NCBI GenBank assembly: GCA_016709765.1
Contig: JADJMD010000010.1
Location: 1-64,000, forward strand
From: Ignavibacteriales bacterium
Lineage (GTDB): Bacteria; Bacteroidota; Ignavibacteria; Ignavibacteriales; Ignavibacteriaceae
DNA: 64,000 nt
Direction of reading: 5' to 3'
The notes beneath the pieces were generated by a model. It had not been told where the DNA came from and did no database searches. It saw only the letters and a list, made by a program, of their open reading frames with translations. Position 1 is the stretch's first letter; every line of letters starts with the position of its first letter. Both the position numbers and the translations under genes were made by a program. This document shows, piece after piece, positions 46,934 through 56,480 of the stretch.

Positions 46934-48979
46934 TTAAGCACTTCGCTTTTTCATAAATAAAATGTTATGTAGTATCTTAAAAAAATACTTTACGTCCGTT
47001 ATTATCGGATGTTTTTCATAGGACTCTAAATAGTCTCTTTCTGATTTTTCAATCTCTTCAATAGATTTAGGCATATCAGCATAAAATGGTGGAACCAGTC
47101 CGGGTTTAAATCCCCTCCTCCTTTGCTGATGTTCAACCGAATATAAACCTAAATAGTGATTACTTATCGGTCTTACCCCCACAAATTTCAAATCGCCTTT
47201 AATCCAGTTTGCCAGCATCGGCAATTCATCTATCCAGAACTTCCTTAAAAATTTACCCCAGCCGGGTATTCTAAAATCATCTTTAAATTTCCCTCCATCA
47301 CCCAAACTATTTTGTTTATACACAAAATCCTGAATGTATTCAGAATAAGGATGCATTGTTCTTAGCTTATATACAAATATAGTTTTACCGTTTTTACCAA
47401 CCCGCTTCATCCTGAATATTGGACTGTATTCAGGATCCTTATCTGAACTTACATCCCTTGCCTTAACCGCAATAAAATAAACTGCACTGTCTATTTCCTG
47501 CAGATCAAGAATTTCAAAACCCGTAAATACAAGTCTTCCTAATCCCTCTGCAAGGGATATAGCACGGTCTGTTCCTTTTTCAATCAAAAAATAAATTCTT
47601 CTAAGCAGTGGAATTTTGGGTATAACTCTTTTCCATAAAAAATCAAAAAAATATAAAATATCTGCAAGCACAGAATGATATTTTGAACTATATCTTATAT
47701 GCCGGTTTTTATTTGGGATTATTGAACTTACAAATACGCCGCCCTTTAACAGTTTATTATTAATTGTTCGCAGGTAGTCATTAATTCTTCTAAAATCATT
47801 TAGTTCATGAAGGTTTATTATCATCTGAAAACTGTTATTATTAAGAACCTGCATGTTGAAAGGATCAGCTGATTTAACTAAAAAGGTTTTCCTGTTGTCA
47901 AATGTTACAAGTGAAATATTTCTGTTAAGAAAATCAAAAACATTTTTATAATTTTTTAATAATTCAGATTCAAGTTTGTTCTTTAGTAATGACCCTACTA
48001 CCTCCAAATTTGAAAAACTATACTTCTCATTTGTGTTCTTTACTACCGGCGCATTTGCCGGGCCCTTAACCTCAAATGTTTTTAGAAACACAGATGTTAT
48101 CTCATCGGTCTTTGCTTCTATTCTATCAAAAAAAAGAAAAATAAATAAAATGAAAGATGCAATAGAATATGTAAATGCCGCCTGCATAAAGTAATGCCAG
48201 TGCGTATCCCTTATACCAAGCGAGAAAACCGTAAAAGAAATAAATGATACCACAAGTAAATAATATTTTATATGTAGTCCGATGGCAGTCAATCTGCTTT
48301 TACTATTGCCTATAGGGTCGAATTTATGCGTTATTGCTGCGAAGAAAAACCACGAAAAATAAACAATTATAAGCATTAACAATTTTTTCTTGTTTAAATT
48401 TTCAAGGCCGATTGTTTTTATTATCTCCAAATAAACTACAATACTAAGTATAGCCGCATCCGCAATAAGATATGCAAAAGATATTTTTATTTTTTGTCCC
48501 AGGTTGATGTTTTTTCGCCCCTCGGATATTGCATAAAAATAAATTATTTCAAGCATAAATCCGGTTAGAACAAAGCTTATTACAAATGTTCTGGATATAT
48601 TCAAAACATCCAGATAATACACAAGCAAGGTTATCATACCCAGCGTTAAAATAAGTGAGATGTAAAGCTTTCTAAAAATCTCACGGATATAATGTTTGCG
48701 TGTCAGGTTATATTTATTAGAAAGGAACAATGTAACGAGTATTGCTGTCATTGATATATTAAACAACTTCACATAGTTTTCTGAAAGTTCTAGTGTGCTG
48801 TTTTTTAAATAATAAAAAATAAAAAACGAAATAGCATAAAAACCTAATACTAAAGCATTGTTTAACAAAAAATGTGTATTACTATCATTCAAGAATAAGA
48901 TATTACCGCTCGATTCAATTGAGGATTTTGAATCTGAAATTGTTTCCTGCGTATTTTTCAACTTAAAACTTTTAAACAT
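46934..48979 (-). CDS. Initiating sugar transferase (polyprenyl-phosphate glycosylphosphotransferase type)
   Basis: 681 aa. The N-terminal half has about eight membrane helices (about residues 35-290). The middle resembles a nucleotide-binding region. The C-terminal 170 residues are the bacterial sugar-transferase domain: FVYKLRTMHPYSEYIQDF, RIPGWGKFLRKFWIDELPMLANWIKGDLKFVGVRPIS and FKPGLVPPFYAD. It transfers a sugar-1-phosphate to undecaprenyl phosphate to begin polymer synthesis. Proteins of the WbaP/WcaJ group are shorter (about 460-480 aa); the extra middle region (DNRKTFLVKSADPFNMQVLNNNSFQMI, a methyltransferase-like look) is unusual. Confidence 0.85.
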   Translation of the reverse strand: MFKSFKLKNTQETISDSKSSIESSGNILFLNDSNTHFLLNNALVLGFYAISFFIFYYLKNSTLELSENYVKLFNISMTAILVTLFLSNKYNLTRKHYIREIFRKLYISLILTLGMITLLVYYLDVLNISRTFVISFVLTGFMLEIIYFYAISEGRKNINLGQKIKISFAYLIADAAILSIVVYLEIIKTIGLENLNKKKLLMLIIVYFSWFFFAAITHKFDPIGNSKSRLTAIGLHIKYYLLVVSFISFTVFSLGIRDTHWHYFMQAAFTYSIASFILFIFLFFDRIEAKTDEITSVFLKTFEVKGPANAPVVKNTNEKYSFSNLEVVGSLLKNKLESELLKNYKNVFDFLNRNISLVTFDNRKTFLVKSADPFNMQVLNNNSFQMIINLHELNDFRRINDYLRTINNKLLKGGVFVSSIIPNKNRHIRYSSKYHSVLADILYFFDFLWKRVIPKIPLLRRIYFLIEKGTDRAISLAEGLGRLVFTGFEILDLQEIDSAVYFIAVKARDVSSDKDPEYSPIFRMKRVGKNGKTIFVYKLRTMHPYSEYIQDFVYKQNSLGDGGKFKDDFRIPGWGKFLRKFWIDELPMLANWIKGDLKFVGVRPISNHYLGLYSVEHQQRRRGFKPGLVPPFYADMPKSIEEIEKSERDYLESYEKHPIITDVKYFFKILHNILFMKKRSA

Positions 48980-49208
48980 TTATTCTCTTAATTTCATAAA
49001 ATACAATAAACCTTGCTTTAGCTGTTTTTAATTTTCCTCTTTCAACTAAAATCAAAGGTATTTAATATATAATCACACATAACTTTTTATAAGATAATCA
49101 AAAGGGTTGTTGCTATTCTTCACCATTGGATATTCACCAAATCTTCTACCTAAATATAAATATATATCCAAGTATATGCAGAAAAATTTTATTTGTAACT
49201 TTTAACTT

Positions 49209-50524
49209 ATGAAATCTAATATTACTAAAAACTATCTTACTGAAACCGCACTTTTAGTATCTCTTATTGCTAATACTGTGGTGTCGGGTATTTCAAACAA
49301 TACCTCAACTTCATTAATGCTGAAGATTATTTCGTCTTCTGTTCTGCTTATGCTGCTGTATTTGCATCTGCTTCTAAATCAAATCCCTGTAATCTCATTT
49401 ATAAAATCCAAACAGCTTAATAGAATCCTGATCGTAATGCTTTTCGTAATTGCATATCTTGCACTAACGCTTTTATACTCTTCAAATCCTGTATACGGGT
49501 TTAATAAAATTCTTAATATTCTTATCAGTGTAATACCGGGCGTTATAGTTGTTTATTTTTTCTTTTACGGAAATAATGCAAATGCACTTAATAAAATAAT
49601 AACTATTTCTTCTTTTATCATTATCGTACTTCTTATGTTAGTGCTTTGGCTTCAGCCATTTGATCATTCCACAATTTATAAGTTTTCACCGGGCAGATGG
49701 AGTCATTCTATTGTTGGCAGAATAAGCAGCTTTATAACTTTAATTTTACTTTTATTTACTCTTGTTCAAACTGACTCAAAAAAATCATTAAATACTCTTT
49801 AGTTTATGGTGCCGGCCTTTATCTTACTTATCTTACAGGGTTAAGATCAGCATTTATCGGACTGATAATCTTTTCTATTATAGCGCTTGCCCTTAAATAT
49901 TATTATGTATTACGAACTGCATCAACCAATCTTGCTGCAGAATCAGAGGATAATACATTTGATTCACAGATTGATTCTGTCAGCACTTTAACGCCGGCAG
50001 GAAGTTATTTCTCTACCATCTTTATTATCATCATTTTATCAATTGTATTTCTACTAATTATGATTGCACCAGCAGAATTACAATCTGGTAAAAGGTTTGA
50101 AAATTTAACAAAGGTTGAAAATCTTGATTTCGGAAATGATGCTGCCATTCTTGTCCGCTTGATGTCTTATGAACTTAGTATAGAAATAATTAAAGAGCAC
50201 CCGATGTTAGGAATAGGATTTGGCGGGTTTAACGGCTATAATAATATTGAATGGACACGTACCGGTAAGTACCCGCACAATATCATCCTTGAAATATTAT
50301 CCGAACTGGGCATTGTTGGGCTGGTATTTTTTAGTGCATTTCTATTTATAACTATTAAATCAATTGTTAAATCTGGATTATCAACTATTGCAATCTACTC
50401 CATACTGATAACATTTCTTTTCTCAATCTGGCTTGCTATGTGGGCAAAGGATTTATCTACACAAAGTTTTCTCTGGCTATACTTTGCAGCATACGGAGCA
50501 AAGAGCAAGGCGCTTAATGCATAG
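49209..50524 (+). pseudogene. O-antigen ligase/polymerase (Wzy/WaaL-type), frameshifted
   Basis: Two frames join into about 438 aa with ten or more helices. The Wzy_C signature lies in the second part: LTGLRSAFIGLIIFS, then IIKEHPMLGIGFGGFNGY and KYPHNIILEILSELGIVGLVFF. The frame is lost at the A7 run 49778-49784; eight A would read DSKKIIKYSLVYGAGLYL and continue without a stop. It would polymerise or ligate repeat units at the periplasmic face. It is the first of many indels that continue to the right edge. Confidence 0.75.
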
Positions 50525-50731
50525 CGATGCTTGTTGAAAATTGCGGCTAATAGTAGAACAGAACTATGAGGCAGTTTATTAAAAAAATTATTATTTTTGA
50601 ATGAAGAGGCAGAACTAAAATTTTACTATTATTTTACCATTTTATGCCCAATATTATATTAGTGAAGCATCGTAAATAATTATCTAATAAGAAGTTATAG
50701 TTAATACTTAAAGTAAATATAGAGAATATAT

Positions 50732-51193
50732 ATGGCAGCAAATATTGAAAAGCAGCAAAAATTTATTGAATTAAGAGCGGAGGGGTTATCGTTTGATGAG
50801 ATAGCAAAGAAGGTTAATATAAGTAAACCAACATTGATTAAATGGAGCAAGGAATTGAAGGATAAGATTGATGAAGTGACACAAATTATTGAGGAGCAAT
50901 TTTTGGCAGAGCAAAGAATTAAAAATATTGCAAGGGCTCAAAAAATTTCTGAAGAACTTGACAGAGCATATAATGCGCTTAGCAATACTAATTATGAAGA
51001 TATGAAAAAAAAAGATTTGATTAATATAATTAAAGTTCTTGAAGAAAAATTAAATTTGAAAATACAGGGTAATAAAGAGCAGCAAGAAGAAAGTTATGAC
51101 ATACAGGTGAGAACGAAGCTTATTGGATTGGCTGATAAAATGCCAGATGTGCCAGACGGAAGTAAAGACCGGAACGAACCAGAAAATGAATAA
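50732..51193 (+). CDS. Helix-turn-helix protein resembling terminase small subunits/transposase adaptors
   Basis: 153 aa. The N-terminal HTH (KFIELRAEGLSFDEIAKKVNISKPTLIKWSKEL, about 9-42) is of the type found in phage terminase small subunits and IS transposase OrfA. The rest is a charged coiled coil (IDEVTQIIEEQFLAEQRIKNIARAQKISEELDRAY) and an acidic tail. No phage or transposase gene is nearby. It is intact while its neighbours are frameshifted. The role is unknown; DNA binding is likely. Confidence 0.7.
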   Translation: MAANIEKQQKFIELRAEGLSFDEIAKKVNISKPTLIKWSKELKDKIDEVTQIIEEQFLAEQRIKNIARAQKISEELDRAYNALSNTNYEDMKKKDLINIIKVLEEKLNLKIQGNKEQQEESYDIQVRTKLIGLADKMPDVPDGSKDRNEPENE

Positions 51194-51890
51194 GATTATT
51201 AAGATTAACCGTCATTTGTTTTCCGATTGACATTTACCATCGACCCTCATCAAAATACAATCACTCCTCCATTTATGCCTATCCCAATTTGTAATCCTGA
51301 TTGGCAATGTCATCTAAGGACGTGAGACGAAGGATCGGGGATAACAAGAAATGTAAATGAAAAGGTAATGGATTAATTTATTTTAACTTTCTTCTTGATA
51401 AGAAAGTTACAAAGAATCAAGACTGACAAAATAAACGCTAAAATTATTTTGATACTTCGCTGGAATAAAATAACTCACCTGCAGGAACAGGTTCAAACAG
51501 ATTTACTTCCATTCGCTACCTCTCTTATAATTTTATACGCGTTTCTTTTGATGTCACTTAAATATTATTGATATAGATTTGTTGACTCACATTAAAAGAA
51601 TTATAGCCTGTTCCGATTACTGTGCGTGAGATGGCCGGGGTAGGTTAAAATTGCAGAATATCGCCTTTACGGGGTTTTAATTAATTTGATTGGGTTATTT
51701 GATTACAAACCTACCTACCGGCAGGCAGGCATACTACCCCGCTGGGGTCCAGTATCCAGCATCTTTCTGCACTGCCTTCAATTGCTGGCATCTGGAATCT
51801 TCCATCTCCTATTGTGGACTGTGAACTGCCTACTGTTGACTGAAGACTGACTTCTTCCTTCACACGTTTGACCTTTTACGTTTATCATTT
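51194..51890. other. 700-bp gene-free stretch with repeats
   Basis: No gene is seen. A diverged reverse copy of element B lies at about 51394-51445 (ACTTTCTTCTTGATAAGAAAGT followed by AATCAAGACTGAC). A CCTACCTACCGGCAGGCAGG block lies at about 51709-51728. From 51748 to 51880 runs word-like repeat sequence (CCAGTATCCAGCATC, CTGCCTACTGTTGACTGAAG, CACACGTTTGACC). Confidence 0.5.
51748..51880. repeat. Word-like repeat block 1
   Basis: Degenerate iterated words, in order: CAGTATCCAGCATC, CTGGCATCTGGAATC, CTATTGTGGACTGTGAACTG, CCTACTGTTGACTGAAG, ACTGACTTCTTCC, CACACGTTTGACC, TTTACG. ACTGAAGACTGACTTCTT (51839-51856) recurs exactly at 53224-53241. Confidence 0.6.
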
Positions 51891-53112
51891 TCAATACGCA
51901 AACATTATATAATAAAAATAAACACTTCCTATAATTACCTGGTAACCCAGCCAGTACTTCAAAATGTTATTCTTATTTATCCGGTTAAAAATAAATATAT
52001 ATGCTGTTACAACAAGAGGAAGCATATGCCTTTCGGACGGAAGCCTGTTTAATGAAAAACCTATTGCGAGTACAATGTATAACAAGAAAATAAACCATGA
52101 CTTACTATCATCTGCTTTTCTAAAAAACACAACAAAAGAACTAATACCCGCAAAACAAAAAAGCACTTTTAACAAAAAAGATAAAACACTTATGTAACCA
52201 TCCACCTTAGCTAAAAAATTAAAAGTAATGCCTGATATTCCACCAACAGTAGGCTGGTTAACCCAAACAGGAAAAGCAAATACTACAAGCAATACACTTA
52301 AAAATAATATAATCAGTAATTCCGCTGCTTTATCTTCTTTAATGTTAAACACCATATACGGCAACAATACAGCCCCTAATGTAACAATAACACCAGTAAG
52401 TCTGTTCAAACTAAACTCTGTACCCCAGGCACTGTAAGCCGGATGAACTAAACCGCCCCACAATAAAAATACTATCATCGGAAGAACAAAGGGAAGTATA
52501 AAATAGATAATATGTAAAATTGATTTTGTACCCGCCTTTGTTAAATATTCTTTATAAAATAAATAACCGACATAAAACACAAACACAATTAAATAAAACT
52601 GCTGACATAAAACAGCCGCCGCTAAACTTAACCCCGCTGATAAAATATATCCTGCACTCTTTCGTTCAGCCAGGTAAATAAAAAGTAAAAAGAACATCAA
52701 TCCGTAAATAGACATAAAAAATGCAAATGAAGGTTTTAAATAGTACGGATAGAAAAACAATATCAACAAAGGGTAAATAAAATTTTTGTTGTCTGTTTTT
52801 AATAACTGTGCAAATATTAACATCGTTAGCAATGAGATAATGATATTTGATAATCTTACAGCAAATAACGAGGGTTTGATATTAAAAATTTTTAGGGAGT
52901 GGAAACTATTATATAGGGCAGGGGAGTGCTTGCCGATTTATACCCTCTCTCTTAATTGCACCAGGTATTCCATTATCATAAAAAGTCTGTACAGTTGGTA
53001 AATGGGATTCCCTCTCATCGATGTGAAAGTTCAAAGTAGCTAATGATACAACACTAAAAATTGCATAAAGAAAAATTACAACTGCTATTTCAATTCTAAA
53101 CTTCTTATGCAT
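51891..53112 (-). pseudogene. Polytopic membrane glycosyltransferase-like protein, frameshifted
   Basis: About 406 aa when joined. The N-terminal part (KFRIEIAVVIFLYAIFSVVSLATLNFHIDERESHLPTVQTFYDNG) has one helix and an acidic HIDE loop like GT-C enzymes that use lipid-phosphate sugars. The C-terminal part has about nine helices. The frame breaks beside the G4 run 52921-52924; the other frame reads KHSPALYNSFHSLKIFNIKPSLFAVRLS and joins the long downstream part. A GT-C/ALG10-like role is a guess from the HIDE loop; I do not name a family. Confidence 0.5.
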
Positions 53113-53124
53113 CTTTCTTCTTAC

Positions 53125-53300
53125 CGTTTCACCAATTGAAAATTGAGCATTGTTTTCATCCTCACCTCTCTCTTCTCTCGTCTTGCCTCTTGCATATTGT
53201 CTACTGCCTATTGTCTATTGTCTACTGAAGACTGACTTCTTTCCTCTCACGTTTCGCTTCTCACGTCTTGCGTTTTCCACTTTCCTCTGCGCCCTATACT
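53125..53300. repeat. Word-like repeat block 2
   Basis: Successive words: CCAATTGAAAATTGAGCATT (from 53131), then TTGCCTCTTGCATATTGTCT (from 53183), CTACTGCCTATTGTCTATTG, ACTGAAGACTGACTTCTT, then a Pyr-rich stretch with CTCACGTTTCGCTTCTCACG. Two stretches (27 bp at 53183-53209 and 41 bp at 53236-53276) recur exactly in block 3 in the same order, 667-700 bp away. Confidence 0.75.
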
Positions 53301-53376
53301 GCTAGACACGATCAATCAATACTCTGGCTGCGGTTTTGATGGGCAGCAATAATGTATATCTTATTGCTAAATAATG

Positions 53377-53520
53377 TTATATAATACTAAAGGAAATTTT
53401 CTTAACACTGCTTTCGGGTGGGGGCTTCAAATTTTTACCTAAACCGTTTAATTGTAATTCATAATATTCAATAGCATCATCTAACTCTATTGAAGCAGGT
53501 TCTATAAATTCAATCTGCAT
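53377..53520 (-). pseudogene. Truncated RelE/ParE-like toxin fragment
   Basis: 47 codons starting MQIEFIEPASIELDDAIEYYELQLNGLGKN, the N-terminal strand and helix of RelE/ParE toxins, then an unrelated tail (LKPPPESSVKKIS) and stop. Normal length is about 95 aa. It follows the broken antitoxin at 53521 directly (TAG then ATG). Confidence 0.6.
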
Positions 53521-53718
53521 CTATCTGTAACGCTCAATAATTTCATTAATTGAAATTGATTTTACTCTGTTCTCCTCCAATGCTTTATATCGTTTTCGAT
53601 TCATCGCCCTTTCAATTTTCTCATCAGGCTGATTAACTTTTAGACAACATCTCTATTAGTAATAATCTTTCAGCGGGGGGAACAGAAGAGCATCCTTAAA
53701 AACTGATTTTGTATCCAT
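53521..53718 (-). pseudogene. Broken addiction-module antitoxin (PF09720-like)
   Basis: It starts MDTKSVFKDALLFPP and, after indels near the C6 run and at AAAAGTTAATC, continues ERLLLIEMLSKS...NQPDEKIERAMNRKRYKALEENRVKSISINEIIERYR, the pattern of the putative addiction module component family (about 70 aa). With the toxin fragment it forms a dead type II module, set between word-repeat blocks 2 and 3. Confidence 0.6.
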
Positions 53719-53814
53719 TATTTTGTCCTTTTGAATTCATCTCTTGCAATATTATAAAAAGTAATTTACAAAAACAGATGTTAACTTAAAAAGTGATTAG
53801 TTATCATTTACTAG

Positions 53815-54055
53815 CAGCATCTTTCCTCTCACGTCTCACGTCTTTCCTTTTGCCTCTTGCATATTGTCTACTGCCTGTCTATGCCACTGGAGCCTGTTTA
53901 TCGTCTGTCTTGCTATTGTCCTGCCTCTGAACCTGCTTCTTTCCTCTCACGTTTCGCTTCTCACGTCTTGCGTTTTTCCGCTCTTCTCCAATTGAACATT
54001 GAGCATTCAAAATTCAACATTTGTAGGTATCCAGTATCAAGTATCCGGGATCTAG
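53815..54055. repeat. Word-like repeat block 3
   Basis: Words in order: CTCACGTCTCACGTC, TTGCCTCTTGCATATTGTCT (from 53850), several CTGTC/TGTCC words, the Pyr-rich stretch with CTCACGTTTCGCTTCTCACG (53936-53976), CCAATTGAACATTGAGCATT (from 53988), CAAAATTCAACATT, and CCAGTATCAAGTATCC (about 54031). It contains modules of block 2 in shuffled order plus the CCAGTATC type of block 1. Confidence 0.75.
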
Positions 54056-55244
54056 TATCTCTCTAATAATATCTTAACAATCCTCTCAGCAGCTTTTCCA
54101 TCCCACAACTCCGGTATCTTTCCCTTTTTCTTCTTGCCAGCAAGTATCTCATTCACAACTCTTTCAGCTTCATCAAAATTATCCCCGACAAGATGATTCG
54201 TTCCGATTTCTACAGTAATAGGTCTTTCGGTACTGTTTCTAAGGGTAACACATTGAACACCAAGATAAGTACTCTCTTCCTGTATCCCTCCGCTGTCCGT
54301 TAAAATAACCTCTGCATTTTTAATCAACCCTGCAAAATCTAAATAACCGATCGGTTCTGTAATAATTAAATTTTCTGAAATCTCAATACTCAAACCAAAC
54401 TTCTCAATATTATTTCTTCGTTCTTGGATGAATAGGGAAGATGATCTTTCGCTTTTCCGCTATACGATTAAGCATCTTTATTAACTCCGCAAGCTTTTCT
54501 TTATCATCAACATTACTAGGCCTGTGCATTGTTACAAGGATGTAGTTGGTAGTAGGGGTAGTGATAGTGCCGAGTGTGGTCTGGGCCTTCTTCGCGGGCG
54601 GGCGAAGTTTGTCCTTCGCTAAGCGCTCTGCCCTCTGCGCCACTATCGGTAGATAGTAGACCAGACTGTCAATCATCACATGTCCAACAAAAAATACTTT
54701 ACTATCCGGAATCCCTTCATTCTTTAGATTTTCTAATCCGCTTCGTTCAGTTACAAATAAATAATCAGATATAGAGTCTGTTAGTATCCTGTTAATCTCT
54801 TCCGGCATTCCACGATCAAAACTCCTTAATCCAGCTTCAACGTGTGCAACCTTTATCCCTAATTTTACAGCAGTCAGACTGCAGGCTATAGTCGAGTTTA
54901 CATCTCCAACCACGATTACCAAATCCGGTTTCTCTGTTAACAAAACCTTTTCAAATTCTATCATAATCCTTGCAGTCTGTTCTGCGTAAGGATCCGCCAC
55001 CAATGCCCAAATAAAAATCAGGTTTGGGTAATTCCAGTTCATCAAAAAACACCTTGCTCATCTTTTCATCATAATGCTGACCGGTATGACAGATTAAATG
55101 TTCAATGTTCAATGCACAATGATCAATGACGTCTGACGTTTCACTTTTAACGTCTAGCGTCTTACCTATTTCGTTTATCGCTCTATATATCGGCGCTATT
55201 TTCATAAAATTCGGACGGGCGCCTACTACGGATATAATTTTCAT
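54052..55244 (-). pseudogene. wecB: UDP-N-acetylglucosamine 2-epimerase, two frameshifts, two repeat-derived inserts
   Basis: About 396 aa when repaired. Signatures: VVGARPNFMKIAP, HTGQHYDEKMS, VVGDVNSTIACSLTA, VAHVEAGLRSFDRGMPEEINR, TMHRPSNVDD and LTDSGGIQEESTYLG. It converts UDP-GlcNAc to UDP-ManNAc for surface glycan. Frame breaks lie at 54988-54989 (extra base; the other frame gives GSYAEQTARIM) and 54412-54414 (extra base after HPRTK). Two in-frame segments are foreign to the family: LDVKSETSDVIDHCALNIEHL (DNA about 55086-55165) and a Pro/Thr-rich piece KAQTTLGTITTPTTN with its flank (DNA about 54543-54660). Both match word-like repeats. The original start is MKIISVVG at 55244. Confidence 0.85.
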
Positions 55245-55254
55245 TGTCTTTAAA

Positions 55255-55392
55255 TGTTTGTATTTAGTTTTTGGTTCTTGGTTCGTTGTTCAAGTTTCTT
55301 AGTTATGGGTTCTAATTTTTTTTAAAATTACCATTTAGCGCTAAACCTTTTTCATTATTACAACTTACTTCTTACGTTTCACGTCTGGCGAT
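55255..55392. repeat. Word-like repeat block between wecB and the DUF354 gene
   Basis: GTATTTAGTTTTTGGTTCTTGGTTCGTTGTTCAAG-type words grade into ACTTACTTCTTACG, TTTCACGTCTGGCG. No gene is present. Confidence 0.45.
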
Positions 55393-56480
55393 TCACTTAA
55401 ATGTGTACTGATACTCAGGATTCTCTTTCAGCACCTTTACACTCTTTGGATAATTCTCAATAAACCAAACCATAAATGCTGTAACATCAATTTTATCTGC
55501 AAGCATTTTCATTCTGCGCTTTTGCCACTCTTCTTTAATATTCGGAAAACTTATTAGTTCGTCAATCTTGCTTAAAAGTTTTTCAGGTTCAGATGTTTTT
55601 ATGCCGTAAGTTAACCCATATTTATGTTCTAATTCTTCAAGATAGCCCAGTTTACCAACAAAATCATTAAACCTTATTGATGGTATTCCGAGAACTGCGG
55701 CCTCAGCGGTCATTGTTTGGCTATCACCAATATAAATATCGGATGATGATAAAAATGATAGAACATCAGCAGGAGGAATTGATATTCTATATTTATCAAG
55801 ATTTTCCGAAATATTTCTTTCTGATGATATATAAACATCCCCGTGTAAAATTAATTTGCTAACAATTCGATTTGCTAATTCATCTGTTATTCCGGTTTTA
55901 CCGTCATCGTGATGAGCTGTTAATTTTGCAAATCTTAAAAAATATTTGCGCGCAGTATTATTTCGGTTAGATGAAGAAACATTCAGTTTCACTCTATTTG
56001 GATGAAGATACGCTAGCTCGTGATATCCTTCATAGAATACAGTTTTTTTGATCCATCTTCCGACACTACAGGTTGAAGGCGCAAGTATATTGGTTGCAAA
56101 TGGGTAGCTTAATTTTGAAAATAACGGAACTGCTTCTGCATCATCTTCATTTACTACTATTGAAGGAATACCCAAAAGCCTGCCAATGTGAGTAATTTCT
56201 GCTGAAGTGCCAATCATCAATGAAGGTTTTAATCCCTAACTATCTTAAGAAATTCCCAGTCTCTTTCCAGTAAACTAATGGCTACTGATGACATAGTTTC
56301 TTTTCTATCATGGGGGTATATATTTTTATGATCCCACCCCCCAGCATCTAATAGGTCTTCGAGCACATCTTTCCGTTTAATTACTATTTCAACGGAATGT
56401 GTATTATTGCGTAGCTCTTTTATAGTCTCCCTGAACAAATGGAAATGTGCCGGATGACCTAAATAAAAAAGATATTTCAT
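55393..56480 (-). pseudogene. DUF354-family protein (glycosyltransferase-like), frameshifted
   Basis: About 362 aa when repaired. The start MKYLFYLGHPAHFHLFRETIKEL at 56480 overlaps the stop of the preceding gene (ATGA). The frame breaks near 56231: one extra T would give VRDLKPSLMIGTSAEITHIG. The rest is GT-B-like (LAPSTCSVGRWIKKTVFYEGYHELAYLHPN; SDIYIGDSQTMTAEAAVLGIPSIRFNDFVG). DUF354 proteins occur in bacterial and archaeal glycan clusters and resemble UDP-GlcNAc 2-epimerase/glycosyltransferase folds. The exact reaction is unknown. Confidence 0.75.

Noticed and set aside
53125..54055. CRISPR-like array suggested by repeated short words
   Set aside because: Repeat units are degenerate, of unequal length and shuffled, spacers are not of constant size, and no cas gene is in the window.
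53857..54066. A 69-codon open frame on the + strand
   Set aside because: It consists entirely of word-like repeat block 3 and encodes low-complexity sequence.
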